A stretch of 30,898 bases of DNA from Amoebophrya sp. AT5.2 (lineage: Eukaryota; Sar; Dinophyceae; Syndiniales; Amoebophryaceae). This document shows, piece by piece, positions 1 through 9,871 of the stretch; position 1 is the first letter of the stretch; each line of letters begins with the position of its first letter. Position numbers and translations under genes: made by a program. The notes below the pieces were generated by a model. It saw only the letters and a list, made by a program, of their open reading frames with translations. It was not told the origin of the DNA and searched no databases. The stretch lies in assembly GCA_005223375.1 (NCBI GenBank), contig RXOD01004041.1:1-30898 (forward strand), written 5' to 3'.

Positions 1-732
1 CCGCTTCGCCAACTGCGGCGCCGAGAGCAGGGTGGCCGGTAAAAGCAACAGACACTTCACGCACGCCAGGCGGGCGGCGGCGAAGGCGCGCTGGAAGTAG
101 AGAAAAATGTCGCTTCCGATCACAAACCCCGTGAGCCCGGCGGACGCCCCGTAGAACGGCACCGACAGGCAGCAAACGCGCTCCAGGTGCTTCCGTGCCT
201 GCGCCGCGTAGTTGATGCTGCTCTTGCTGTTGCTCCCACCTCCTGCTTCCGGTGCCACGCCGGGGTTCGGGATGAACAGCGACCCGCCCCCTTGTTCCGC
301 CGCAGAGGAGGAAGGCGACCACGGCGACGTTCCATTTGCTTCCGCGCCGACTCCCGCGCCGCCTCCCGCAGCCGGCGCCAGGTAAGGTATTTTTTCATGG
401 CCAAGTAAAACGTACTTCCGCAACATCCGACGATGCCTTGTGAGTTGATACCGGAACTGCACGCTCTCCTCGTCGTCCAGCCCGGCCACATCGTAATCCG
501 AGGTCGCGGAAGCCGAGGCTCCAACTGCAGGATAGCCGCCGGGACCGCCTCCCGGTCCGCCACAGCCACCGCCGGCGGCATGCGAAGCTCCGCCCAGGGA
601 ATCCACGAGTTCGGCCGCCTTCGCGAGGTGCGCGGCCTTCTCGCTCCGTGCCAAGTGAACTGTCGCCCACTCGTCCAGGGAAAACGAGAACCCCTCCGAC
701 CACACCTGGAACACCTGCAGCAGGGCCGGCAT
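1..732 (-). CDS. Partial protein of unknown function, possibly membrane-associated (C-terminus beyond window)
   Basis: One frame stays open without a stop from the ATG at 732-730 to the window edge (244 codons). It reads as protein: a soluble start (MPALLQVFQVWSEGF), a Gly-rich linker, an Arg/Lys-rich stretch (FRYQLTRHRRMLRKYVLLGH), a low-complexity Gly/Ser/Pro segment, then hydrophobic runs near residues 190-244 (FYGASAGLTGFVIGSDIF and LACVKCLLLLPATLLSAP). The hydrophobic end suggests one or two membrane segments. CTTTACAG lies just upstream of the ATG on the minus strand (AG at 735-734), so this may be an internal exon or the ATG may follow a 5'UTR splice. I recognise no family. The overlapping shorter ORFs in other frames have Arg-rich, shadow-like compositions. 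Confidence 0.55.
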   Translation of the reverse strand, partial: MPALLQVFQVWSEGFSFSLDEWATVHLARSEKAAHLAKAAELVDSLGGASHAAGGGCGGPGGGPGGYPAVGASASATSDYDVAGLDDEESVQFRYQLTRHRRMLRKYVLLGHEKIPYLAPAAGGGAGVGAEANGTSPWSPSSSAAEQGGGSLFIPNPGVAPEAGGGSNSKSSINYAAQARKHLERVCCLSVPFYGASAGLTGFVIGSDIFLYFQRAFAAARLACVKCLLLLPATLLSAPQLAKR

Positions 733-986
733 CCTGTAAAGAAGTGGTGGTCCTCATGTATGATGGAACAAAAAGTCTATCCTCAATTAATATTCAACGT
801 GCACTTGTTCCGACGTACGCCGGCGCGCCAACTCCTATACTAAGGCGCTAACAGAACTTGAAGTAAGAAAGTAGTTTCAACAAACACGTCTACAGTTTCA
901 CTGGGTAGACGAAAACGCATAGGCAATGTGGCATAAATCGCCGTGGTCGTAATAAGTACGACGACAAATACAGTCTATCGCGCTTT

Positions 987-1550
987 CTACCTGCCCTTCT
1001 GCTCCACGGCGTAATTTGCCAGGTCTGCATTTCCGTCCGCCAGCAGCTCCAGCAGAAGTCGCACGCTGTGCTCGAACACTTCGACGTTTTCCGCGGTTTC
1101 TACGGTCACCGCGCCGACGCCGCTGGTGAAGCCCAGCACGTAGTCCACCACGCGCGCCACGCTGCTGCCGGGCAGGAAGTGCTTGCTCACGCCCGTGGCC
1201 TGCTGGTGGGTCGCCGCGACCTGGCGTGCCGACTGCAGGAAGGAAATCACGAACCGCAGCACCAGCGCGGTCAGTTTCGCCCCCGCCTTCCCGTTGCGCA
1301 GCACGCGATCCAAACGCTTGAACAGCGGCAGCCACAGCTCGGCACTGCTCTCCAGCACTAAGGACGAGGAGGAGCTGGTGGACGAGGCCGTGGTTCGGGC
1401 GGCCCACACCTGCACATCGGGCACCGACTCGAGCGAATAGAGCAGCTCGGCGTCGTCGGCCGTCGTCAGCTTCTGCACAAAGTACTTCTGCGCGTTCGAA
1501 ACCCGGGACGACCGTCCCTGTAGCGAGGGACGGAACATCACGCGATCCAT
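987..1550 (-). CDS. Hypothetical helical protein, 187 aa
   Basis: A single open frame starts at an ATG in good context (CAAATGG) and ends in a TGA. Residues 1-50 are mixed, a Ser/Thr run (TTASSTSSSSSL) sits near residue 55, and the remainder is strongly helical with Leu/Val/Ala periodicity (for example KLTALVLRFVISFLQSAR and VRLLLELLADGNADL). No catalytic motif, signal peptide or clear transmembrane span is visible. An in-frame stop lies 36-39 nt upstream of the ATG, and a GTACAG between the two could be an acceptor, so a further 5' exon is possible. Neighbours on both sides are co-oriented. The family is not recognised. Confidence 0.55.
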   Translation of the reverse strand: MDRVMFRPSLQGRSSRVSNAQKYFVQKLTTADDAELLYSLESVPDVQVWAARTTASSTSSSSSLVLESSAELWLPLFKRLDRVLRNGKAGAKLTALVLRFVISFLQSARQVAATHQQATGVSKHFLPGSSVARVVDYVLGFTSGVGAVTVETAENVEVFEHSVRLLLELLADGNADLANYAVEQKGR

Positions 1551-2849
1551 TTGACTCGCGGCCCTGTACCACTTCTACTGGGGCTTTTTTCTGTCGGCTG
1601 CTTCCACGCACGACCAGAGAGGGTACTTCTACAGGGTCACCCACAAGCAACCGAGAAACTCACCCGGCGCACATTTTGTGGTTGGCAGTAGCATCCATTC
1701 TTGTGTCAGGTTCTTGTATGCCGAGGCGGACTAGATAGCAGTGCTCACTTGTTGTGCTGGTGCCATGGAAGAACTACTAAGGCTGGAAGCTACAGGCCGT
1801 GCTCTTTGTCTTTTCTCACCGACTGGCGGTGCAATCAAGTACTTATTCACTGCTCCTGCTTGTTCTGATCGCCAAGAATGCTTTGATTGTCCAACTTGGA
1901 AGCGAAACACTTAAGCAAAAGGATCACAGTGCTCTTCGGTCGACGAACGGATTGCGTTGGTTTCGGCATTTCCAAGCATGATTATGAGATTATGAGATTT
2001 TTTTCCTTTGTGCGAAAAAAACAACGATGTGCCGTTTTGGTGCCAGGCGCACGAACACACGGTGAAGGTGAGGATTGGGGCCAAGGTCCGGAGGAAAGTA
2101 CACGCCTGCCCTGGCCGCCGCACCTTCAAAGTTGTCCAGTAGGGGGATCTCGATCTTTTTGCTCTTGATTTACTCAAATACCGACTAACTCCTATGCTGC
2201 CCAACATGGTCTTGGTCAGACTCGCTCGTCTACTTATGCTATGCTTATCGTTACTATCATGCGTGAAGATCCGTATAGCTTCCACTTCCACTTCCTGTTT
2301 TACCCGGCACGACCACAACCCGGAACCACAAGTGTAAGTATGTCGTATTATGTCCGTCTACGTCATTTTTGCGCCTGGATCTTCCTATTGTAGATGAGTA
2401 TCGGATGCAGCACCCGCTTCACTGTACTTCAGATTTACTTGCGCTTCCACTTGTTCCTGTTGATGATGCGAATTTACAAGAGAGGCCGCATGATGCGCGG
2501 CTGACGCTGATTTGTCCACTGATGAATTTTACAATCTGTTGAAATTATCGAAATCGATGAAGGTACTTCTCGCTTACGCATACGACAACTTCTGTTCATG
2601 AACTACAGTTAGTGCCCATCGTCTTTTCGATCCCAAGCGGGGAACCAATAAGCCTGCTTTCGACTGTGACATCGGACCCAGAAATTTCTAGAATCGTTTC
2701 GTTTTATGCGAACAGTAGAATTTATTCATCATCATCCTCATCACGTTCACGCACCTACATACTTGAGTACATTATACCGTCGCGCTCGTGTCTCATGAAG
2801 GCATGCATAATTTCTTTTTGTTCGTCGATGGTTTCCACTTTCGTATACC
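1551..2849. other. Spacer without a supportable gene (1.3 kb)
   Basis: The stretch is less GC-rich than the flanking coding DNA. The only long frames lack protein-like composition. A short duplication (TTATGAGA twice) is visible near 1982-2000. No RNA gene was seen. Confidence 0.5.
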
Positions 2850-3745
2850 TTATTCCTCTTCTGCAGCCGGTGCGGCCTCCTCTTCTGCAGCCGGTGCAGC
2901 CTCCTCTTCCGCCGCCGGTGCGGCCTCCTCTACTGCTGCCTCTTCCGCCGCTGCCTCCTCGACTGCTGCTTCCTCCGCTGCTGCTTCCTCGACTGCTGCT
3001 TCCGGGGTAGCCTCCTCGACTGCCGTTTCCGCGGGTGCGGCCTCCTCCGCCCCGGCCGGTTCCTCCTCCGCTGCCTCTTCCGCTGGTGCGGCCACGACTT
3101 CTTGTTCTTCTGCGGCCTCCTCCGCGACCGGTGCGGCTGGCGCCACATCCTCCTCCTCCTCGCCGCCTTCTCCGGCCACGACCTTCTCCTCGGTTTCTAC
3201 TTCGGCGGCAGGGGCTTCCTCCGTCTTGTCGTCACTCTGTTCCTTCTCTTCGGCCACAGCTGCCTCACCGCCCTCCTGCTCGGTCACCTTGTCCTCCGCC
3301 TTCTCCGCGACCTTCTCCTCCACCTTCTCCTCGGCGGGTTTCACCTGAGTGGATCGCCATCGTACCATTTCGTCTTCAACATCGTACTAGATCGTTTGTC
3401 GCCGAATCAATTCATTGGATCAGCTTCTTCAACATTGAAATTGAGAATGAGAATTTCTGTATTTCATGTACCTCTACTTCCGGGAGCTCTTTCACCTCCT
3501 TGTTCGTGACCACGACACTGGGTTCCGCAACTTTGTCGGCTGAAGCATCTGAAGGGCCCGAAGTAAAAGACATACAACTAGGCACGAAGTGATAGAAGTC
3601 CGTCATTTCAGTACGCAGCATGATCTCGTACAAATTCAAATTAATACTTGATCACTACAATTATACCGGCAGTCTTCAACAAAACCGGCGCGGGTGCATC
3701 CGTGACGGCGACGGCAGCTGCGCCCTTGGAAGCTCCACACCCCAT
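2850..3745 (-). CDS. Three-exon, probably N-acylated Glu/Ala-rich repeat protein (216 aa)
   Basis: Three exons join cleanly: 3745-3667, 3548-3472 and 3344-2850. Both introns are GT-AG (3666-3549, 118 nt, phase 1; 3471-3345, 127 nt, phase 0). The protein starts MGCGASKG, the classic signal for Gly2 N-myristoylation with Cys3 palmitoylation, which would tether it to a membrane. After an Ala/Val-rich start come alternating Lys/Glu segments (VKPAEEKVEEKVAEKAED). A long acidic Glu/Ala tail follows, with degenerate repeats of about 6-8 residues (AAVEEAAAEEAAVEE; APAAEEE repeated four times at the end) and a TAA stop. The tail should be extended or helical and highly negative. The plus-strand Ser/Ala ORF over the same DNA is a shadow. 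The model is strong because the phases, splice sites and stop all agree. Function is unknown. Confidence 0.78.
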
Positions 3746-4269
3746 TTTCGATCGGTTCGTCGAGTCCGAAAAAGAGGACACGAATCTGTTCCTTATAAAA
3801 GAAGTGCAAATTAAGGCGAGAACCTCGCTTCAGGAAAAGCAAGTAACCTTGCGATCTGGCTGTACGAGCGACTAGCACGCGAAGGACGTCTACGCTGCTG
3901 CGCACTGCAGGGAAGAGTGGATTTTGCGATTGGGGATATGCTGATCCGAAGCTGAATAAAATGCATCAATCTGCTGTGTCAAGACAAGAAGTACTGGATA
4001 AAGAAACGAAATCGCACGGCAAAAAAAATGACAACTGCAACTGGGCGCGCAAGCAAAAATCACTGCTACAGTGGCGCGGCCGCTGGGCACAAAAAAAAAA
4101 CATCCAGAGGGGCACAGAAATGCACACACGAGGAGGGAACAAAATCTCCATTGCGACACAGCTGGAAGCTCGGTTTTTTTCGAAACTGCTCACTGCATGG
4201 TACTGAATTGCGTGCGGGAATGAGTTACGTCTTATAGTACGTAGCACTATCGATCCAGCGTTCTCGGTT
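3746..4269. other. Spacer, about 520 nt, no gene seen
   Basis: A-rich stretches and a run of ten A near 4091 are visible. The short frames look random. It presumably holds the 5' leader of the gene below and the 3' end of the gene above. Confidence 0.5.
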
Positions 4270-7200
4270 CTACCCTACCGCTTTTGGTGGGACCACTCTG
4301 TGCGAGAGCCTTGCCTCGTCCTCATCGAGCATTTGCTGCAGGATCGGCGGCAGCAGCTCCCGCACGGAGGGCTTTTCCGTCCGCAGGTCCTGGAGCTCTA
4401 GGTCTACCTCCCGAACCTTTTCCATCAGGTTGATCTCCTCCCGCTGGTCTTTGGACAGTTTCTGCTCCAGCTCCAATTGCCGCGCGATCAGCTGCTGCTG
4501 CACGGTGCGCGGGTGCTTCTCCTCGGCCAGCCCGCGCTTCGCGGCGAGCGCGGTGAGCTCTTCCCGGGTCTTGGAAATCCGCTCCGACGTGGACTCGAGG
4601 TACGTCACCAAACGCCGCTTCATCCCGAGCAGCTCGGACTCCGGAATCTCGCTCAGCGTGGGCTTCGTGCGCAGCTCCTGTGCCGATAGAAGAAATGAAC
4701 AGCAATGATTACTGCATAAAAATCGGACGTTAACGTTAAAAAAAGCGCCTCTGATTTGGGTCGTGATTTAAGCTAAATCTTTTGATGATAGTATACTGCA
4801 GGGGAGTCGCTAGAGGGGCAACGGCTGGCGAGCCCGTGCCTAGGCCCTGGCACACAAGGATCAAACGCCTTGGGGGATCTAGTGCTAGAATTCTTGGCCC
4901 CACTTCTGGCGCCTGTCGCGGGCAGCACATCCACGCGCCGATATATGGGCACATCACCAAAAGGGGGGGCGCACCATCCGGCGCGCCACTAAAGCGCGCC
5001 ACCACGCCCAGCATGACCGGGCTCAAACTTGCGGAGCCAAGACGGGCGGCGCCCTTCATCCCAAGCAGCTCGGACTCCGGAATCTCTTTTTTTTCGCAAT
5101 TTCGGAACTTCGTGCGCAGCTCCTGTGGTAATGAAGCTAAATCGCGAAACATTAAAACACACGCGACACGATTCATACACGGCGAGGGGAACTGAGGTGA
5201 AGACGGGGCGGGCGGTTTGTACCTAATCACCTGGGCTTCGGATGATGCAGTATTGGTTTACTTTCTTACGTTGAAGAACAACGTCAACGATGAATAAAAA
5301 AATTAATCGCCCCCCGATAGATAAAAAAATATAATCGCTCAGTTTTTTGGGAAGTACTGGACAACAACTGTCGGACAGTGAAATCCTCGTCGTAGCTTCT
5401 GATGGTAGATGTTAAGGACCTGCGCGGTGCGGTTCCAGGCGTCCAGGTCCTTTCCCGACGGGGCCGCAGGCGCTACGAACTGCTTGTCCCGGTTCCGTAT
5501 GTGCTGCCCGGGCGGCTTCTTCTCTAGCTCTGGGGGCAGTCCAAACTCGTACTTCTGCGCGTACAGACCGAAATCGGAGGACTTGCGGAACCACTCGTCG
5601 TCGTAGCGCTGCCTGTCCGCCGTCAGCTCCGCCTCGCTCAAGGCGTGCGCGCGCCGCCCTCCGAGCCCTGAAATTGTAGTAGTAGAGCCCCCACCACCGC
5701 GGCCCCGTGTGGACGACGAGCTGCCCCCGGACACGAAATTGAGGTTGTTTCCTCCGCCGGTGTCTCGCGAGGACGAAAACAACACCGACTCGCCCATGTT
5801 CTCCACCAGCTCCTTCTGCCTCTGGAGCAGGTTCATCTTCTGCGTGGCCTTGCGGCGGCGCTCCTCCGCGATCCGGGTGCCGTGGGAAAAAACGACCGGC
5901 TCCGCGGCGATCTTCTCCTCGATCTCTTGGATGTTCCCTAAGTTCTCCCCCAGATGTTCGGGCCCCACATCTCCAACCTCGGGGGGGCCCTTCTTTTCGG
6001 CCGCAGCCTCGTTCAGCTGCGCACGACGCTCAGCTCGCTTGCGCTTGGTGTCCATCTCAGATTCGTTCCACAGCTCCTTAACCTGCGAAGTATACGATTT
6101 ATTCGAAAGAGATATTCATTTAAATCGATCGCGATCGATGTCTGAGAAACCGAGCAGAGATAAGTTGTACCACCATACAGACATGATCAGTGGAGGAGGC
6201 CGGCGCCAGACACCCATCAGTACCTTCTTTGCGGGCTCGGTCACTTTCACCTGGGGGTCCTTGAGGAAACTGTCGAGTTCGACCTTCTTGGCAACGACCG
6301 TCAATCGGATGTTGCGGAACAAGACATCCATACCGGAAAACAGCTGGTCGAAGGCCTCGCCGTTCTCCCACACAGGCGACTTGCTGCTGTTGAAAAAAGC
6401 GATCGACCCCTTGCCGCGCTGTTGTCACAGATTGTTGGAATTTGTTTTCGCGATACGCAACTTTCACCAATACAACGCTCCTGCGCAGCCATACCATGTA
6501 TTGTGTTAGCTTTACGGCTTCCGACATTGGAATTGCTAGTAATTCATTGCACGGGCACGACGAAAGGGAATCAGTTTCTTTTGGACTTCTCCGCTACTAT
6601 CACCACTCGAGAGTACTTCATCACGTCGACGTCGACACATAATGCGTGAAGTCGTACCTTGAGTGAGAATTTGATCCGTATTCTGCGGCCGTCGAAGAAG
6701 GCGCAACCGGTGTAGCCTTGCATCAAAAATTCCCACTCCTCGATGATGACGTTCCGCCCATTTCGCACCACCGTGTGCACCGGATACCCTTGCGTGACGA
6801 TCTGTTTCGCGAGCGAGAGATATACGTTTTCCGACTCATGGTCATGCCAACTACTTACATCAGCACATCACTTTTTCACGGATCATAGCGTCCTCAGATG
6901 ATTGAATTTGAAGTCCGTTGGTTCCTATGCTGCCCCTTATCCGCGCCAACGCCCCAAAATTTAACCACACAAGATAAAAAAACAAGAAAAAGCGCTGTCC
7001 TCGGTCTAAATAGCAAAAGCCAGTGCGAGAGCAAGAAAGCCGACTAAAAGGAACCGGTTTGCTGGCCAGGTCGTTCCCGCCCAGGCAGTACACTTTGCGG
7101 CCGTCCTTGATCTCCATCCACACGCTTCCGCCGCCCAGGATGTCGTCTCCGCTGTGCAGAAGCACGCCGGTGGAGACCAGCGCGCCGTCTACGTGGTTCA

Positions 7201-7321
7201 CCTCCACTTCGCATTTCAGCAGGTACGACTCCAGCGGGCCGGACCGGAGCCAGTGGACGGGAGTCTCCTGCTGGATAGTGAACGACCAAGGACCCAAATT
7301 ACGCACCGGATCCGGATTCAT
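4270..7321 (-). CDS. Five-exon protein of unknown function: beta-rich N-terminal half, coiled-coil C-terminal half (569 aa)
   Basis: Exons are 7321-7055, 6834-6658, 6418-6224, 6082-5420 and 4677-4270. Each is an exact multiple of three, and all four introns are phase 0 and GT-AG. The ATG at 7321 (GCCATGA) follows an in-frame stop 12 nt upstream. Residues about 1-210 are beta-strand-like with Trp/Gly-rich turns (GPWSFTIQQETPVHWLRSG, TGVLLHSGDDILGGGSVWME, SGMDVLFRNIRLTVVAKK). This resembles a concanavalin/laminin-G-like jelly-roll only in general pattern. Residues about 215-300 are charged helix. A Ser/Gly-rich loop precedes a conserved-looking segment (DDEWFRKSSDFGLYAQKY). The last 135 residues are predicted coiled coil (RISKTREELTALAAKRG, LEQKLSKDQREEINLMEK). 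Intron 4 is unusually long (742 nt) and holds a copy of the start of exon 5. The function is not recognised; a cytoskeletal or scaffold role would be a guess. Confidence 0.72.
5053..5128 (-). repeat. Intronic copy of the exon-5 start, including a splice-acceptor CAG
   Basis: Minus-strand 5128-5053 repeats the start of exon 5 (4683-4618). Both have CACAG followed by GAGCTGCGCACGAAG, then GAGATTCCGGAGTCCGAGCT and GGGATGAAG. They are separated internally by an unrelated replacement containing a run of eight A. The copy lies about 435 bp upstream in the same intron. Reading from its acceptor stays open to 4736. Confidence 0.8.
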
Positions 7322-7901
7322 GGCCAAAAGCTACGCCAGCTGATGTTGAGCGGTGGTCTCCCTAAATAATATTATGATGTGGCGGTTTGAAACGACTTGT
7401 AGTTCTCAGCCGGTTTGGATTTGCATTTTTTCGACTTCTTGGCCTTGTTCCGGCTGCAGTTGTTCTTACTGTAAAAAGGCAGCCGTTTTCCTCTTCCTTT
7501 TCGCGCGATCTAATCCGAATCAATCTGAAAAAAATACTCACTGCCGTATACGGACCACGCAGCCTCACTACCTTAGCCTTTGCCTGTTTGCAAAAATGTT
7601 AATTGAATCCGGCCTCCACACTGCCAGATCGTAGCTACCGCTCGCCTCCAAGTTGCATCTCAAAAGCAACTATCTATCATTGCCCTCTGTCAAACGCGTT
7701 CTCTCCGTGCGAAACTCTCAACGTCCCCCTCCCCGCCGCGTCCGGCGTCGTCAATTCAGCCCTGTCCGGTTCTGGCCCCTTCTTTTTGTAGCAGATCATC
7801 TCTACTTTTGTTCTACAAGGAACTACAACTTCGTGCATCTTTTTGAGTACATTTTCTGTACGAGTTTTACGTATCTGAAGGATCACCCTCGACGGCTCCT
7901 G
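7322..7901. other. Spacer, 580 nt, no gene seen
   Basis: Short frames on both strands have no protein-like composition. It lies between the start of the five-exon gene and the stop of the pseudouridine synthase-like gene. Confidence 0.5.
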
Positions 7902-9164
7902 TCAGTACAGTGGGGGGTTGCGTTCCTCTTCCGGAAGTAGTATCTCAATGTTGTCGGTTGTTCGATACGGGTCCCGCATCCGCACTCCGTAGTGTCGCAA
8001 AGCCATCTGACCACCGCGTTGCATTTTTCTTGCCGAGACTTCTCCCGGCACGGCCTGCAAGCCTGTGTTGCGGTCGCCCAGCAGGCAACTACTTTCTCCG
8101 CCGTCATCCTCGTCAAGAAACATGTCCGCAGCGCGCTCTTCTAGCTCCAGGGCCTCCGGCGTCTCCACTGCTCTACCCCCAACGACCAACCCCCAAAAAT
8201 CATTTTTTCGACTTCCCAATTCCGGATCGAACGCATTTCGACGCACGGTCTCGTTCCACAGCGGGTGGTAGTACCGATCGCGCAGCACTGGGCACCCGGC
8301 ATCCGCGAACTGCACGCGCAACTGGTGACACGCCGGATTCCGAATTCGCACGTCGTACAAGCCTAGGCGGCGGGTGGTAGAAGAAGGCGAAGGAGATGAT
8401 GATGATGATGATGATGAGCCTCCGTTTGCGTTCGCCCCGGGACGATAATCCGCCGACAGGGAGACCACCCGCTCCTGCAGCAGCTGGAAGTCCAACTGTG
8501 ACGTGCCGCCCACCGATGCCAGCCCCTCTTCTGACCACCTGCCCGAGGACCACCCCGCCTCGCACAGCATCGACTTGGAAAGGAGGTTGCCCAGCGCGCC
8601 CGGGCTGTCGCGCTTCACCTTCAGCTGCCGTACTTCCTCCACAACTTTACGCGGAGTTGGTGTAGCCCGCTCAACTAGTACCTCGTCCGGAAAGTACCCG
8701 CGCAGTTTCAGTCCGCGGCCCCGCACGCGCTGCGACCATAGCTGTCCCTTCTCCCGCAACCGCGATCCGCCAGGATCCAGAAACAAATCGCCTGCGATCG
8801 GTGGAAGGATCAAGGAGCACGTGTCCAGACTCTCCTGAGTTTTTTGCTCGTCCCCCGCGATCGCGGCCGACACGTCCGCCCAGACGCGGTAGAAGTGCTC
8901 GATCTGTGTGTTTTTCTGGAATTCCTGCATCAGGAAGAGCTCCTTCGTCACCAGCTGCACGCCTTCCGTGTCCAGGTCCACGGAGTACGGGAAGAAGAAG
9001 TCCAGCGGCGTCTTCGTGCGGCTCTGGAGGGCGCGCTCCACGCTTGGAGTTTTCGCATCCGAGGCGCGCAGCGCGAATCCGGCGGGCTTGCGAACAAAAA
9101 AGTAGCGCGCCCGCAAACCCGTTTCCTGCCGAATCTTCCCTTGGTGGCGGACGAACTCTAACAT
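7902..9164 (-). CDS. Divergent RluA-family RNA pseudouridine synthase (420 aa)
   Basis: Members of this family isomerise uridine to pseudouridine in rRNA or tRNA, using one Asp. Three hallmarks occur in the expected order. YFFVRKPAGFAL (residues 21-32) matches the N-terminal KPAG strand. VDLDTEGVQLVTKE (62-75) matches the catalytic motif, with Asp63 in the catalytic place and Thr66 and Gly68 kept, but the usual His-Arg before it is absent. CHQLRVQFADAGCPVLRD (279-296) matches the C-terminal HQ(I/L)R element. Between them lie about 200 residues with a Ser run, longer than usual. The ATG at 9164 is the first after an in-frame stop, and no intron is needed. No S4 domain is seen. Fold assignment is good. 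Activity and substrate are inferred, and an organellar role is possible but no clear targeting peptide is visible. Confidence 0.72.
   Translation of the reverse strand: MLEFVRHQGKIRQETGLRARYFFVRKPAGFALRASDAKTPSVERALQSRTKTPLDFFFPYSVDLDTEGVQLVTKELFLMQEFQKNTQIEHFYRVWADVSAAIAGDEQKTQESLDTCSLILPPIAGDLFLDPGGSRLREKGQLWSQRVRGRGLKLRGYFPDEVLVERATPTPRKVVEEVRQLKVKRDSPGALGNLLSKSMLCEAGWSSGRWSEEGLASVGGTSQLDFQLLQERVVSLSADYRPGANANGGSSSSSSSSPSPSSTTRRLGLYDVRIRNPACHQLRVQFADAGCPVLRDRYYHPLWNETVRRNAFDPELGSRKNDFWGLVVGGRAVETPEALELEERAADMFLDEDDGGESSCLLGDRNTGLQAVPGEVSARKMQRGGQMALRHYGVRMRDPYRTTDNIEILLPEEERNPPLY
8395..8417. repeat. GAT trinucleotide microsatellite inside the coding region
   Basis: About seven GAT units on the plus strand encode the poly-Ser run (near residues 250-257) of the RluA-like protein. 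A length-variable, in-frame tract is expected. Confidence 0.85.
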
Positions 9165-9871
9165 CCGGAATCCAGCACGACCTCTCGCATCATGTCATAT
9201 TCGCGTGCGTGAAAGAAAAAAAAAATGTCGCGATAAAGCTGTAACCAAGGCTAAGCAGTAGCGCGCATTCGCAGAGGCGGTAACAAACATGGGGAGACGT
9301 CACGTCGACAGCAGCTTTTGTTCAAATCTACCGCTTTTGTTGTTCAAATGCACCGCTAGAAATTCCACCGTTTTTTACGCCGCCTCTAACTGCCTCTAGA
9401 TCTAGATGTAGCAACAAGCAACGAGACTACCTTGTTAGCACAAAGAAAGCCGTGCGTTTGCAAATCATGGGTCGTCTGCGACAGTGGTGGCGCGCGCCGA
9501 CTGCGATCTCCTGCAGTGGAAGCGCTCCGTCCACCACGCGCACGTTTCAATTTCATCCCCTAGTTTCACGAAGATTGGCCGACTCTAAAATTCATTGCGA
9601 CTCGAGAGCCGTGCCGAGAGAAACTTCCATTTTTCCTGTCGGCAGTCAGCCGTTCTCCCACATAGCAATCGTGGTCACTTGATTCGGTCATTCGGCACGA
9701 CCCCAATCGATGTTTATTTTTTCTGCCTTTGCCACCTGGGGGTGGAAGCAGTGTGAGTACAGTACCCAGCTGGGGGTTACCCATTTTGCGGCAGCAATTA
9801 CTTTATCATCAGTCGCGCCGTCCCACTCCAGACCAACGGCAGCCCCTCCCGCGATCTCTCTCCCTCCGCCC
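9165..9871. other. Spacer, about 700 nt, no gene seen
   Basis: No protein-like frame was found. A short imperfect duplication around ACCGCTTTTGTTGTTCAAA (near 9315-9350) and TCTAGATCTAGAT are the only structure I noticed. Confidence 0.45.

Noticed and set aside
2788..3348. 186-codon plus-strand Ala/Ser-rich ORF
   Set aside because: Antisense shadow of the Glu/Ala repeat exon, whose minus-strand model joins three exons in phase.
4799..5050. GC-rich block in intron 4 as a structured RNA or SINE
   Set aside because: Some local dyads (GTGCC...GGCAC) exist, but I could not find A/B boxes, a tail or target duplications.
5709..6509. 266-codon plus-strand ORF
   Set aside because: It covers parts of exons 3 and 4 and the intron between them in the minus-strand five-exon gene and has no motif of its own.
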